The notes below the pieces were generated by a model. The model saw nothing but the letters and a program-made list of their open reading frames with translations. It ran no database searches and was not told where the DNA came from. 64,000 nucleotides of DNA from Jiella avicenniae (GTDB lineage Bacteria > Pseudomonadota > Alphaproteobacteria > Rhizobiales > Rhizobiaceae). Shown here in pieces: positions 10,048 through 18,335 of the stretch; position 1 is the stretch's first letter; every line of letters begins with the position of its first letter. The stretch lies in contig NZ_JAJUWU010000004.1 of the NCBI RefSeq assembly GCF_021390325.1, forward strand, positions 62,001 through 126,000. The letters run 5' to 3'. The position numbers and the translations under genes were made by a program.

Positions 10048-10469
10048 TCCGAGGCCGGAAGTCCGCAAGCGATCAAAAACGAGGCCGGAAGGGATGCCGG
10101 CCTGTTCTTCCGTCCGCAATTCGCCTGGGGCGCGGATGACGACGCCCGGCAGGCAGCTGTCGCCCGGTCTTGAAAGGCGCCAAAAGGAGTGGAGCGTCGC
10201 CTCCGCGGTCGCCGTTCGCCGGGATGCTTGACCGGGCGGGCATCGTCGGCCGCGGCGAGGTTCTCGCAACGACCGTTCCCGCCTCCCGTGGGGTAACGGA
10301 TGCCGGATCGCGGGACGCCGACGTATGGACGGCTTCGTTCGCTCCGCTGCATCCGTCATCGGCCCGGACGACCACGAAGGACGGGGCCTCGCCGGAAATC
10401 CCCGGCCCCCATCGAACTCGCCGCGATCCACCCTAGCTAAACGTTTACCACAGCAGCGAGGAGAGAGCA
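10048..10469. other. Intergenic gap, cysE to DUF3126 gene
   Basis: No convincing coding frame: the frames present are Arg/Pro/Ser-rich shadows without ribosome-binding sites. It holds a likely terminator for cysE at its start and, at the end, the Shine-Dalgarno of the DUF3126 gene. GAGGCCGGAAG occurs twice, 31 bp apart (10051 and 10081). The rest is unexplained. Confidence 0.5.
10082..10109 (+). terminator. Probable cysE terminator
   Basis: AGGCCGG and CCGGCCT pair across an 8-base loop, followed by GTTCTT. The stem is G+C-rich but the T-tract is interrupted, so confidence is moderate. It begins 34 bases after the cysE stop codon. Confidence 0.45.
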
Positions 10470-10679
10470 TTGAGCCCCGCCGAAATCAGAAAGCTCGAAG
10501 CCTATCTGAAAAGAACCTTCGATGGCGTCGATCTGTCCGTGCGCGGCATGCCTCGCAAGACGGACTCCGCGGAACTCTACATCAAGGACGAGTTCGTCGG
10601 CCTGATCGCCAAGGACACCGATGAGGGCGAACTGTCCTACCACCTGACCATGACGATCCTCGACATCGATCTCGAATGA
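10470..10679 (+). CDS. DUF3126 family protein
   Basis: 69-residue cytoplasmic protein matching the small DUF3126 family that is widespread in Alphaproteobacteria; no function is known to me. The start is a TTG at 10470, supported by GAGGAGAG a few bases upstream and by the family-typical beginning SPAEIRKLEAYLK. The sequence is a helix followed by beta strands with acidic ends (DTDEGE). It is transcribed alone and converges with the BTLCP gene. Confidence 0.85.
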   Translation: MSPAEIRKLEAYLKRTFDGVDLSVRGMPRKTDSAELYIKDEFVGLIAKDTDEGELSYHLTMTILDIDLE

Positions 10680-10704
10680 CCGGCTGACCGGAGGGTAACC
10701 CGGA

Positions 10705-10733
10705 GGCTGGACGCCGCGAGCGGCGAGCCAGCC
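10705..10733. terminator. Hairpin between convergent genes
   Basis: GGCTGG and CCAGCC enclose a second stem (GCCG/CGGC) with a short loop. A further perfect inverted repeat (GGCCGA/TCGGCC) follows at 10788-10800. Neither has a T-tract, so an intrinsic terminator role is only suggested by position between two convergent genes. Confidence 0.3.
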
Positions 10734-10895
10734 CCCGGAACCTCCCGGGCGGGACGGGTCGCCCGGGGCGGTCTGACGACTCCCGACGGCCGAATCGGCC
10801 AGGGCGTCGGTCTTTCAGTGGGGCCGGTCCGGCCGGCGAGGCCCCCGTCGAGGCGGTGGCGACGGGCAGCCGCGGCGGCTGCCGCTCCGCAAAAT

Positions 10896-11501
10896 TCAGC
10901 GCACGCTGCCGACGAGGAGATTGCGGTCGTCGACGATGCCGACCCACTTGCCGGCGTCGTTCGCCGACTGCCGCTTCAGATAGGTGTAGCTGGTCGCCTG
11001 CCAGGGCAGGATCTGGGTCTCGAGGTTGTCGAGGACGAAGTCGCCCTGGTCGGTCCGCAGCGTGAGCACGGCATGGCCGTCGCCATTGGTCTGCTTGACC
11101 ACGGTGACGAGCAGGGCCGAGGCCGGAATACCTTCCCGCTCCAGCATGTACTGCTTGAGGAGAGCGAAGTCTTCGCAGTCGCCTTCGCTGGTCGGATAGG
11201 CCCAGTATTCAGCGACGCCGTAGATCTCTTCGTCGGTGCGCGGGAAGATGTTGTTGTTCACCGCCGCATTGACGTCGACGATGCGCGCCCAGATCCGCGG
11301 CGTCAGCTTGAGCGCCGCCGAGGTGGCGTTGGCCTCGCAGCTCGTCGCATAGCGCTTGCAGAATTCGTAATGGCCGATCGGCTGCGACGTGTAGCCCGTG
11401 GTCGGCATGGGCGAGGAAGCGGCCGCTTCGGCGCCCTGGGCCGAAGCCAGAAGGCCGATCATTCCGAGGGCGAAACCCAGCGCCTTCTTGGTCTTGTTCA
11501 T
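10896..11501 (-). CDS. Transglutaminase-like cysteine peptidase (BTLCP family)
   Basis: 201 residues with a cleavable signal peptide (first 26 residues, ending AEA). The fold is the bacterial transglutaminase-like cysteine proteinase group: the catalytic Cys is in GDCEDF, the His in GHAVL and the Asp in LDNLE. In proteobacteria relatives include LapG, which cleaves surface adhesins, but no LapD partner or adhesin gene is nearby, so the target is unknown. Start ATG 11501 is preceded by GAGGAGAACGACG. Confidence 0.9.
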   Translation of the reverse strand: MNKTKKALGFALGMIGLLASAQGAEAAASSPMPTTGYTSQPIGHYEFCKRYATSCEANATSAALKLTPRIWARIVDVNAAVNNNIFPRTDEEIYGVAEYWAYPTSEGDCEDFALLKQYMLEREGIPASALLVTVVKQTNGDGHAVLTLRTDQGDFVLDNLETQILPWQATSYTYLKRQSANDAGKWVGIVDDRNLLVGSVR

Positions 11502-12156
11502 CGTCGTTCTCCTCGTCGTTGGGAGGAGATTGACATCCGGATTTTACTTCCGATCGAAATGTCGAAGCGAAATTATATTCAAATTTGACGCAATTCGTGG
11601 ATGGATATACTTGCAATAATATGGACGGCTTGCGCGAAATTGCAGCGTCGACGTTCATCGATCGGAAAGCATGCCGGGCGTGGCGAAATCGGGCGCGCGT
11701 GCGCCCTCGCAGCGGGCGACACGCGTCGTCGCCAACGAAACGCCGGCTTTCCAGGGGATCGGCCGATCGCTTCGGACCGCCCGACGTCTTGTCGGGCCAT
11801 TCCCCATCGCAGTCCAGGCAGCGGCCCATGCGCCCGGATGTCGTCGGTCCGGCCTCTGCGCGTCGCCATCAGGGAGGCCGGCGGGACCCCCGAAAGGTTA
11901 ATGCGAAGGCGATTCGAGCGCTGGCAGCCCGGAATTTTTCGATCTCGGGCCGTTTGCGTGGTTAACGAAGGGCTGCAACGCGGGGACGCCCGTGCGAGAC
12001 GAGAATTTTTCGCCCTGCCGATAGGGCACGGCATGGCGAGGGTGCATGCACGGGAAGAAAAAAGAGCTTTCTCGGCCATTTCCATGCGTAAGAAACGGCG
12101 CTAAGAGCAAGACGCCGGAACGTCGATTTCGGTTTTTCCTGAAAGGTATCAGTGTC
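11502..12156. other. Large intergenic region with AT-rich island
   Basis: 655 bp without a credible gene; the frames present are shadows rich in Arg and Ser. The part from about 11535 to 11640 is clearly AT-rich against the genome background and must hold the BTLCP promoter on the minus strand (TATAAT-like element near 11570-11580). The remainder, up to the DUF4189 start, is ordinary base composition and contains a GTGCATGCAC palindrome near 12034. Confidence 0.6.
11585..11611 (+). promoter_or_regulatory. Candidate sigma-70 promoter
   Basis: TTGACG (11585-11590) and TATACT (11606-11611) are separated by 15 bp, slightly short of optimal. It faces right, but the next gene on that strand starts about 540 bp downstream, so it would give a long leader or an independent small RNA. 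Confidence 0.35.
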
Positions 12157-12525
12157 ATGAGAACCGCGAGGGCGATCTGTCTCGCCGTCTGCTTCCTTGC
12201 TTTCGTCCCGGCGACCCCGGGGCTTGCCGCCGGCGCCATCGCGGTGGACGACGAGGAGGGCATGAAAGCCGGTGACGTCGGCTACGGCACGGCGACCGGC
12301 TATTCGACCCGCGAAGCGGCCGGCGCCGCCGCGCTCAAGAACTGCCGGGACGAGGGCAACGGCAATTGCAAGGTCGTGGTGCGCTTCGACACCTGCGGCG
12401 CCTATGCCGGCTCCGCCGACTACTTCGGCATCGGCTGGGGCGAGAGCCAGCGAGCGGCGGAGTCCGCGGCGCTCGAGCAGTGCGGCAACAATTCCTGCAG
12501 GATCGTCGTCTCCGACTGCGAATGA
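12157..12525 (+). CDS. DUF4189 domain-containing secreted protein
   Basis: 122 residues. Signal peptide of about 25 residues (ending GLAAG), then a small domain with the DUF4189 pattern: YGTATGYSTREAA..AL..C, VVVRFDTCGAYA and AAESAALEQC. Six cysteines probably form disulfides in the periplasm. Function unknown. I start at ATG 12157 (AAAGG ten bases upstream), because the longer frame from 12046 adds a Lys/Arg-rich stretch ahead of the signal peptide. Confidence 0.8.
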   Translation: MRTARAICLAVCFLAFVPATPGLAAGAIAVDDEEGMKAGDVGYGTATGYSTREAAGAAALKNCRDEGNGNCKVVVRFDTCGAYAGSADYFGIGWGESQRAAESAALEQCGNNSCRIVVSDCE

Positions 12526-12738
12526 ACCCTGGGTCCGGGCGGCGGGTGTTCTTCACCTGCCGTCCGGCGGCGATCGGCGAGTTCGGCTCGATCGGTGCCC
12601 GCTCGCCGGCGCGGAGCGCCTCCTGATCGTGACGGTTTCGAGCCGCCGGAACGCGCGTCCGGCGTTGCCCCTTCGGCTGAGATGGCTTAGAGACGGCGCA
12701 ACTTCTCACACTCTTCGACACGAAAGAGGCAGCGCGCC

Positions 12739-14388
12739 ATGGCTCGCCAGTTCATCTATCACATGTCGGGTCTCTCCAAGGCCTACGGGAACAAGAAGGT
12801 TCTCGACAACATCCATCTGTCCTTCTACCCGGACGCCAAGATCGGCATCCTCGGCCCGAACGGCGCCGGCAAGTCGACCCTTCTGAAGATCATGGCGGGG
12901 GTCGACAGGGAATTCACCGGCGAGGCCTGGGCCGCCGAAGGCGCCAAGGTCGGCTACCTGCCGCAGGAGCCGCATCTCGATCCCGACAAGACGGTGTTCG
13001 AAAACGTCATGGAAGGCGTCGCCGACAAGCAGGCGATCCTCGACCGCTACAACGAATTGATGATGAACTACTCCGACGAGACCGCGGAGGAGGGGGCGAA
13101 GCTCCAGGACGTCATCGACGCCCAGAACCTGTGGGATCTCGAAAACCAGGTCGAGATGGCGATGGACGCGCTGCGCTGCCCGCCGGCCGACGCCGAGATC
13201 GCGCCCTTGTCCGGCGGCGAGCGCCGCCGTGTCGCGCTCTGCAAGCTGCTCCTGTCGAAGCCCGACATCCTGCTCCTCGACGAGCCGACCAACCATCTCG
13301 ATGCCGAGACGATCCTGTGGCTGGAAAAGCACCTGCGCGAGTATGAAGGCTCGGTGCTGATGGTCACCCACGACCGCTACTTCCTCGACAACGTCACCGG
13401 CTGGATTCTCGAGCTCGATCGCGGCCACGGCGTGCCCTACGAGGGCAACTACTCGGTCTATCTCGAAAAGAAGGCCAAGCGCATGGCCCAGGAAGGCCGC
13501 GAGGACGACGCCCGCATGCGGGCGATCAATCGCGAGCGGGAGTGGATCCAGCAGGGCGCCAAGGCCCGCCAGACCAAGTCGAAGGCCCGCATCAAGGCCT
13601 ATAACGAGCTGGTCGAGGCGGCCGAGAACAGAAAGCCGGCCGACGGCAAGATCGTCATCCCGACCGGCGAGCGGCTCGGCAACAAGGTGATCGAGGTCGA
13701 GAACCTGACCAAGAGCTTCGGCGACCGGGTGCTGATCGAGAACCTCTCCTTCAAGCTGCCGGCCGGCGGGATCGTCGGCATCATCGGCCCGAACGGCGCC
13801 GGCAAGTCGACGCTGTTCAAGATGATCACCGGGCAGGAGAAGCCCGACTCCGGCAAGATCGACATCGGCGAGACCGTCGATCTCGGCTATGTCGACCAGA
13901 GCCGCGACGACCTCGACCCGAACCACAACGTCTGGGAAGAGATCTCCGGCGGCGTCGACATCATGAAGCTCGGCAAATACGAGATGAACTCGAGAGCCTA
14001 TGTCGGCAACTTCAACTTCAAGGGCCCGAACCAGCAGCAGAAGGTGGGCACGCTCTCCGGCGGTCAGCGCAACCGCGTTCACCTCGCCAAGATGCTGAAG
14101 TCCGGCGCCAACGTCATCCTGCTCGACGAGCCGACCAACGATCTCGACACCGAGACGCTGACGGCACTGGAAGACGCGCTGGAGGAATATGCCGGCTGCG
14201 CCGTGGTGATCAGCCACGACCGCATGTTCCTCGATCGGCTCGCCACTCACATCCTCGCCTTCGAGGGCGACAGCCACGTCGAGTGGTTCGAGGGCAACTT
14301 CGAGGATTACGAGCAGGACAAGATCCGCCGCCTCGGCCCGGAATCGGTCAATCCGAAGCGCCCGACCTACAAGCGCCTGACGCGGTGA
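12739..14388 (+). CDS. ettA: Energy-dependent translational throttle protein EttA (ABC-F ATPase)
   Basis: 549 residues with two ABC ATPase cassettes and no membrane segments, as in the ABC-F family. Each cassette has Walker A GPNGAGKS and a signature: LSGGERRRV in the first, LSGGQRNRV in the second. Walker B DEPTNHLD and DEPTNDLD are both followed by the SHD/THD His switch. The linker between cassettes carries the charged helical PtIM region (EREWIQQGAKARQTKSKAR). EttA binds the ribosomal E site and gates entry into elongation according to ATP/ADP. Start ATG 12739 has AGAGG upstream; length matches the family. Confidence 0.95.
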   Translation: MARQFIYHMSGLSKAYGNKKVLDNIHLSFYPDAKIGILGPNGAGKSTLLKIMAGVDREFTGEAWAAEGAKVGYLPQEPHLDPDKTVFENVMEGVADKQAILDRYNELMMNYSDETAEEGAKLQDVIDAQNLWDLENQVEMAMDALRCPPADAEIAPLSGGERRRVALCKLLLSKPDILLLDEPTNHLDAETILWLEKHLREYEGSVLMVTHDRYFLDNVTGWILELDRGHGVPYEGNYSVYLEKKAKRMAQEGREDDARMRAINREREWIQQGAKARQTKSKARIKAYNELVEAAENRKPADGKIVIPTGERLGNKVIEVENLTKSFGDRVLIENLSFKLPAGGIVGIIGPNGAGKSTLFKMITGQEKPDSGKIDIGETVDLGYVDQSRDDLDPNHNVWEEISGGVDIMKLGKYEMNSRAYVGNFNFKGPNQQQKVGTLSGGQRNRVHLAKMLKSGANVILLDEPTNDLDTETLTALEDALEEYAGCAVVISHDRMFLDRLATHILAFEGDSHVEWFEGNFEDYEQDKIRRLGPESVNPKRPTYKRLTR

Positions 14389-14395
14389 GGGGGAA

Positions 14396-14415
14396 GCCCC
14401 GCAGCCATGCGGGGC
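14396..14415 (+). terminator. Hairpin just after ettA
   Basis: GCCCCGCA and TGCGGGGC form a perfect 8-bp stem with a 4-base loop, starting eight bases after the ettA stop. No T-tract follows, so it may act as a 3' end stabiliser or a weak terminator. Confidence 0.35.
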
Positions 14416-14461
14416 GGCTCCTCCCGTTTCGACGGGGAGACCGGATCGCTGCAGAATTTTC

Positions 14462-14511
14462 CTCCCGCAAGGCCCCGCGATGGCGTAAGATCGCGCGGGG
14501 CCTTGCGGGAG
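14462..14511 (+). promoter_or_regulatory. 18-bp perfect hairpin covering a ribosome-binding site
   Basis: The arms 14462-14479 and 14494-14511 are exact reverse complements (18 bp), with a 14-base loop. The 3' arm ends in GCGGGAG, which is the only Shine-Dalgarno-like sequence before ATG 14520. In RNA the ribosome-binding site would be sequestered. No T-tract follows on this strand, arguing against a simple terminator. Confidence 0.55.
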
Positions 14512-14519
14512 TTCGTTCG

Positions 14520-14855
14520 ATGCGCCACTCATGTCTCGTTGCGGCCGGTCTTGCCGCCGCAATGCTTGTCGGCGTCGCGACGACCGCCTCGGCCAAGCCG
14601 GCGCGCTGCTTCACCACCGACGACGGCTATTATCCTTGCGACTTCCGTGCGACGGACCGCGCCGGCAGCTTCGACATTTCCGCGCCGGGCAAGCCGACCT
14701 TCTCGCTGATCGTCGACCGGCCGGGCTTTGCCTCCGCCTTTGCCGATTTCGGCACCGGCCGGAACGTCTCGCTGCCGGGCATGTATGTGCGCGAGCGCGA
14801 CGAGCCGGCCTGCTGGTCGAACCCCGAGACCTCGACGAAGATCTGCGCCTGGTAA
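14520..14855 (+). CDS. Small secreted protein of unknown function
   Basis: 111 residues: a clear signal peptide (MRHSCLVAAGLAAAMLVG.. to ASA, about 24 residues) and a mature domain with four cysteines (RCFTTDDG, YPCDF, PACW, KICAW), likely two disulfides. I do not recognise a family. The start is set by the signal peptide and by GGGAG eight bases before ATG 14520. The ribosome-binding site lies inside an 18-bp hairpin, so translation may be conditional. Confidence 0.65.
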   Translation: MRHSCLVAAGLAAAMLVGVATTASAKPARCFTTDDGYYPCDFRATDRAGSFDISAPGKPTFSLIVDRPGFASAFADFGTGRNVSLPGMYVRERDEPACWSNPETSTKICAW

Positions 14856-14988
14856 CCCTCGGCCGGGCATCTCTCGTCGGCGTGCCGCCGCCTGGATTGT
14901 CATCCATTGCCGGAAGTCGAGGCTGCTCGCGTTCCGAGGGCGCAAAGGGGCCAGTCACCCATGCTTTCGCATGACATTCCCGTGACGG

Positions 14989-15005
14989 CATGCACTGTGT
15001 GCATG
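14989..15005. promoter_or_regulatory. 17-bp inverted repeat, operator-like
   Basis: CATGCAC, TGT, GTGCATG: perfect 7-bp arms with a 3-base centre, the size and symmetry of a dimeric-regulator site. It lies about 110 bp before the small frame at 15098. Confidence 0.35.
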
Positions 15006-15052
15006 GCAGTTCCCGAAATCGCGTGCTTCTGGCGAAATGTTTCCCAGCTTAT

Positions 15053-15062
15053 GTGCAGTGCA
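15053..15062 (+). promoter_or_regulatory. GTGCAGTGCA box upstream of a 52-codon frame
   Basis: The 10-mer GTGCAGTGCA (extending to GTGCAGTGCAC, a dyad around one base) lies 36 bp before ATG 15098. The identical 10-mer occurs in the phasin promoter at 35217. This suggests a shared regulator; PhaR is one candidate by inference. Confidence 0.35.
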
Positions 15063-15097
15063 CCAAAAGCAAAAACATCTCGCTGGAGTCCAGGACA

Positions 15098-15256
15098 ATG
15101 CACCGCTCGCGCCTTACGGCCATCGCCATGGATCACGTCGCGCTCGCCCGCGTCACGGGGCGCGGAGCCGTCAACGGCGAGGCCATGCGCCGTCCGCAGC
15201 TTTCGATGATGAAGACGCTCGGCATCGACACGCCGTTCATGATGCGGGCGCGCTGA
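15098..15256 (+). CDS. Hypothetical small protein (52 aa)
   Basis: Short frame starting MHRSRLTAIAM with AGGA and GGAG upstream (4 and 12 bases). The product is basic and Met-rich, with no membrane segment or known motif. Support comes from its own upstream region: an inverted repeat at 14989-15005, a box shared with the phasin promoter, and an A-rich stretch just before the ribosome-binding site. It ends ahead of a bidirectional terminator. It could still be non-coding. Confidence 0.4.
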   Translation: MHRSRLTAIAMDHVALARVTGRGAVNGEAMRRPQLSMMKTLGIDTPFMMRAR

Positions 15257-15345
15257 GGCGTCTGCCGCCGCAGCAGACTCGGCTGGTTCGGGCACCGTCG
15301 ATTTCAGCAGAGACTGGCTTCGAGAAACTGACGCGAAGACAAAAG

Positions 15346-15382
15346 GGAAAGGCGCCGCGGTTCACCGCCGGCGCCCTTCTTT
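15346..15382. terminator. Bidirectional terminator
   Basis: Stem GGCGCCG/CGGCGCC with an inner CGG/CCG pair, loop TTCA (15351-15375). On the plus strand CTTCTTTC follows; on the minus strand TTTCCCTTTTG follows. It ends the minus-strand efflux operon, whose last stop is at 15427, and the small plus-strand frame. Confidence 0.65.
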
Positions 15383-15426
15383 CGTCTGCGGCATCGTGCG
15401 GGGCGATTTCCGCTCCCGCCCTTCGC

Positions 15427-16977
15427 CTACTCCATCGCCGGCGCGTGACCGGCTTCCCCGCCCGCCTGCCTCTTCGGCGGGCTCATCAGCGCGAGAAGCG
15501 GGATGGCGCAGAGCGTGATGATCATCATCATCTTGAAGTCGTCGACATAGGCGACCATCGCCGCCTGCGCCGAGGCGGCCTGATTGAGGACGGCCATCAT
15601 CGTCGTCTGGTCGAGGGGCAGGCTGCCCGCGACATCGGTGAAATTCGGGTCGAACGGCGTGATGTGCGAGACGAGATCGGCCTTCGAGATCACCATGTTG
15701 CGGGCGAGCTGCACCGAGACGATCGAGATGCCGACCGCCGAGCCGATGTTGCGCATCAGGCTGAACAGGGCCGCGCCATCGGCACGAAACCGCGGCTCCA
15801 GCGTGGCGAAGGCGAGCGTCGACAGGGGCACGAAGACGAGACCCAGCCCCAGGCCCTGCACCACGCCCGAAACGATGATCAGCGTGTCGTCCATGGTCGT
15901 CGAGAAGCCCGACATCTGCCACAGCGAGATCGCCGTGAGCACGAGGCCGGCGAAGATCAGGATGCGCGTATCGACCTTGCCGACGAGGCGTCCGACGACG
16001 AGCATCGAGACCATCGTGCCGACGCCGCGCGGGGCGAGCACGAAGCCGGTCGTCACCACCGGATAGTTCAGGATGTTCTGCAGCATCGGCGGCAAGAGCG
16101 CGAGGCCGGCAAGCAGGATCATGCCGACGACGAAGATCATCACCAGCGCGATGACGAGATTGCGGTCGGTGAAGATCTTCGGGTCGATGAAGGCGTGCTC
16201 GCGCCCGGTGATGTGCAGCGTGAACACCCAGAGGCCGGTGATGGCGAGGCCGAGTTCGATCCAGATCTCGGCCGAAGAGAACCAGTCCGCCTGCTCGCCG
16301 CGGTCGAGGAAGAGCTGCAGGGCGCCGATGAACAGCGACAGCATGGCGAAGCCGAAGAAATCGAAGTCGCGCTGGCGTCTCGGCGTGTTCGGCAGGAAGA
16401 AGACCATGCCGACAAGCGCCAGGGCGCCGATCGGCAGGTTGACGAAGAAGACGTAGCGCCAGTTGAAGGTCTCGGTCAGCCAGCCGCCGAGCGTCGGGCC
16501 GATGATCGGGCCGACCATGATGCCGGCGCCCCAGATCGCCATGGCGCTGCCGTGCTGTTCCTTGGTGTTGATGGTGAGCAGCACCGTCTGGGACAGCGGG
16601 ACCAGGGCGGCGCCGCAAAGCCCCTGCAGCAGCCGGAAGAAGATCATCTCCTCGAGGCTGGTCGCGATGCCGCAGGCCATCGAGGTGGCGACGAAGCCGG
16701 CCGCGGAGGCGATGAAGAGTTGGCGGAGACCGAAGCGGTCCGACAGCCAGCCGGTCACCGGCGTCATGATCGCGGCGGCGACGATGTAGGAGGTCAGGAC
16801 CCAGTTGATCTGGTCCTGCGAGGCCTGGAGCGAGCCCTGCATGTTCGGCAGCGCGACGTTGGCGATCGTCGTGTCGAGCACCTGCATGACCGTCGCGAGC
16901 ATGATCGAGACGGTGATCAGGCCCTTGTAGGGGACGTTGGTGGGGTCGACTGCCGCACCCGAGCCGGCGGTGCTCAT
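15427..16977 (-). CDS. DHA2 family MFS efflux permease (EmrB/QacA type)
   Basis: 516-residue inner-membrane drug:H+ antiporter with 14 predicted helices. The conserved helix-1 motif LDTTIANVALP, the loop motif GWLSDRFGLR between helices 2 and 3, and motif C-like GPIIGPTLGGWL are all present. It should pair with the adaptor encoded just upstream to export hydrophobic compounds across both membranes. ATG 16977 overlaps the adaptor stop by four bases (ATGA), so translation is probably coupled. The gene ends at a bidirectional terminator. Confidence 0.93.
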   Translation of the reverse strand: MSTAGSGAAVDPTNVPYKGLITVSIMLATVMQVLDTTIANVALPNMQGSLQASQDQINWVLTSYIVAAAIMTPVTGWLSDRFGLRQLFIASAAGFVATSMACGIATSLEEMIFFRLLQGLCGAALVPLSQTVLLTINTKEQHGSAMAIWGAGIMVGPIIGPTLGGWLTETFNWRYVFFVNLPIGALALVGMVFFLPNTPRRQRDFDFFGFAMLSLFIGALQLFLDRGEQADWFSSAEIWIELGLAITGLWVFTLHITGREHAFIDPKIFTDRNLVIALVMIFVVGMILLAGLALLPPMLQNILNYPVVTTGFVLAPRGVGTMVSMLVVGRLVGKVDTRILIFAGLVLTAISLWQMSGFSTTMDDTLIIVSGVVQGLGLGLVFVPLSTLAFATLEPRFRADGAALFSLMRNIGSAVGISIVSVQLARNMVISKADLVSHITPFDPNFTDVAGSLPLDQTTMMAVLNQAASAQAAMVAYVDDFKMMMIITLCAIPLLALMSPPKRQAGGEAGHAPAME

Positions 16978-18335
16978 TGCGAGCGGGTCGCGCCGGCGGC
17001 CCCTCCCGTGGTCGTTGCAGCCGGGACGGGCGCGTCGGAGCCCTTCGTCGTGGCCAGCTTGGCGCCGTCCTCGTCGCGGGTGGCGGCGACGGCATTCTGG
17101 CTCCGGATCCACTGGTCGAGGCCGAGCGCGGTGGTGACCGGTTCCATGAAGTCCGGGAAGCCGCGCACCTGGCCGGTATCGACCGTGACGTCGGCGCTCA
17201 TGCCGGCGCGCAGCGGCGGCAGGTCGGCGTCCTTTTCGATGTGGATGCGCACGGGCACGCGCTGAACGACCTTCACCCAGTTGCCGGTAGCGTTCTGCGC
17301 CGGCAGGAGCGCGAATTCCGAACCGGTGCCGGCGCCGATCGAACCGACGATCCCGTCCAGCGAGACGTCCGGATAGGCGTCGAAGGTGAGGGTGACGGGC
17401 TGTCCCGCCCGCATGTGGGTGAGGTCGGTTTCCTTGTAGTTCGCGTCGACCCAGCTTTCATCCCCTTCGACGATCGCCATGACCGACATGGAGGGCGTGA
17501 CGTACTGGCCGACCTGGAGCCTGTCGGTCTGGCTGACGACGCCGGGCTCGGAGGCGCGGACGACGGTGTGGTCGAGATCGAGCTGGGCGGAATGAAGCGC
17601 GGCGAGCGCCTGCATCACGGTCGGATGCTTGTCCGTGGCGATGTTCGGATCGCCGGCGAGGGCGGCTTTGGCCGAAATCACCGCCTGCTGGGCGCTGGCC
17701 TGATCTCCCTGCGCCTTCTGCAGCGCCAGGCGGGCGTCGTCGAAGGTGCTCTGGGAGGAGACGCCGTGCTTCACCAGGGCCTGCTGGCGGTCGAAGGTCG
17801 CCTGCGCGGTGGCGACGGAATCGCCCGTCGTCCTGGCGTCGACGACGGCCTGCTGGTAGGCGGCCTTCAACTTCTCGACCGTCAGCCGCGCGCTTTCCAG
17901 ATTGGCCTTCGCCTGCTCGACCGCGGCGCGGTAGGCACTGCCGTCGATGGTGAAGAGCACCTGCCCGGCGCCGACCTCCTGGTTTTCGGCGACCTCGACC
18001 TCGGCGATCTCGCCGGACACCTGCGGCATGACGGTGACGCGGTCCTGATGGACATAGGCGTCGTCGGTCTCGACGTAACGGCCGCCGGTCACCCAGTAGT
18101 AGGCGCCGGCGACGGCGAGGACGAGAGGAACCGAGACGATCAGGAGACGGCGGAGGCCCCCGCGCTTCTTCTTGGCGGGCGTCGAAGCCGTATCGGGCGC
18201 GGCACTCTCCGCGGCGGGCTCCGCTTCGCCCGTCGCGGTCTTGGCGCCGTCGTCCGACTTTGCGGTCTCCGCCGGAGCGTCGGCCGGAAGCGGCTTCGCC
18301 TCGGCCAAGTCCTGCTTGCGAGGCTGGGCATTCAT
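16974..18335 (-). CDS. HlyD family efflux periplasmic adaptor (EmrA-like)
   Basis: 453 residues. A Lys/Glu/Ala-rich cytoplasmic N-terminus (about 60 residues, including KKKRGG) precedes one transmembrane helix. Then come the biotinyl-lipoyl-like half-motifs (GRYVETDDAYVHQD, VSGEIAEVEV), a long coiled-coil hairpin and a beta-barrel. EmrA-type proteins bridge a DHA2 permease to an outer-membrane channel; no TolC-like gene is in the window. ATG 18335 has AGGAGA upstream and overlaps the MarR stop by four bases. The C-terminal tail past about 410 is low-complexity (Thr/Ala/Gly). Confidence 0.92.
   Translation of the reverse strand: MNAQPRKQDLAEAKPLPADAPAETAKSDDGAKTATGEAEPAAESAAPDTASTPAKKKRGGLRRLLIVSVPLVLAVAGAYYWVTGGRYVETDDAYVHQDRVTVMPQVSGEIAEVEVAENQEVGAGQVLFTIDGSAYRAAVEQAKANLESARLTVEKLKAAYQQAVVDARTTGDSVATAQATFDRQQALVKHGVSSQSTFDDARLALQKAQGDQASAQQAVISAKAALAGDPNIATDKHPTVMQALAALHSAQLDLDHTVVRASEPGVVSQTDRLQVGQYVTPSMSVMAIVEGDESWVDANYKETDLTHMRAGQPVTLTFDAYPDVSLDGIVGSIGAGTGSEFALLPAQNATGNWVKVVQRVPVRIHIEKDADLPPLRAGMSADVTVDTGQVRGFPDFMEPVTTALGLDQWIRSQNAVAATRDEDGAKLATTKGSDAPVPAATTTGGAAGATRSQ

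Noticed and set aside
10170-10436. 88-codon frame in the gap after cysE
   Set aside because: Ser/Arg/Pro-rich composition, no ribosome-binding site, and an equally long frame on the other strand.
15037-17265. Open frame of about 740 codons on the plus strand
   Set aside because: It is antisense to the DHA2 permease, rich in Arg/His/Asp with no domain or ribosome-binding site: a G+C shadow.
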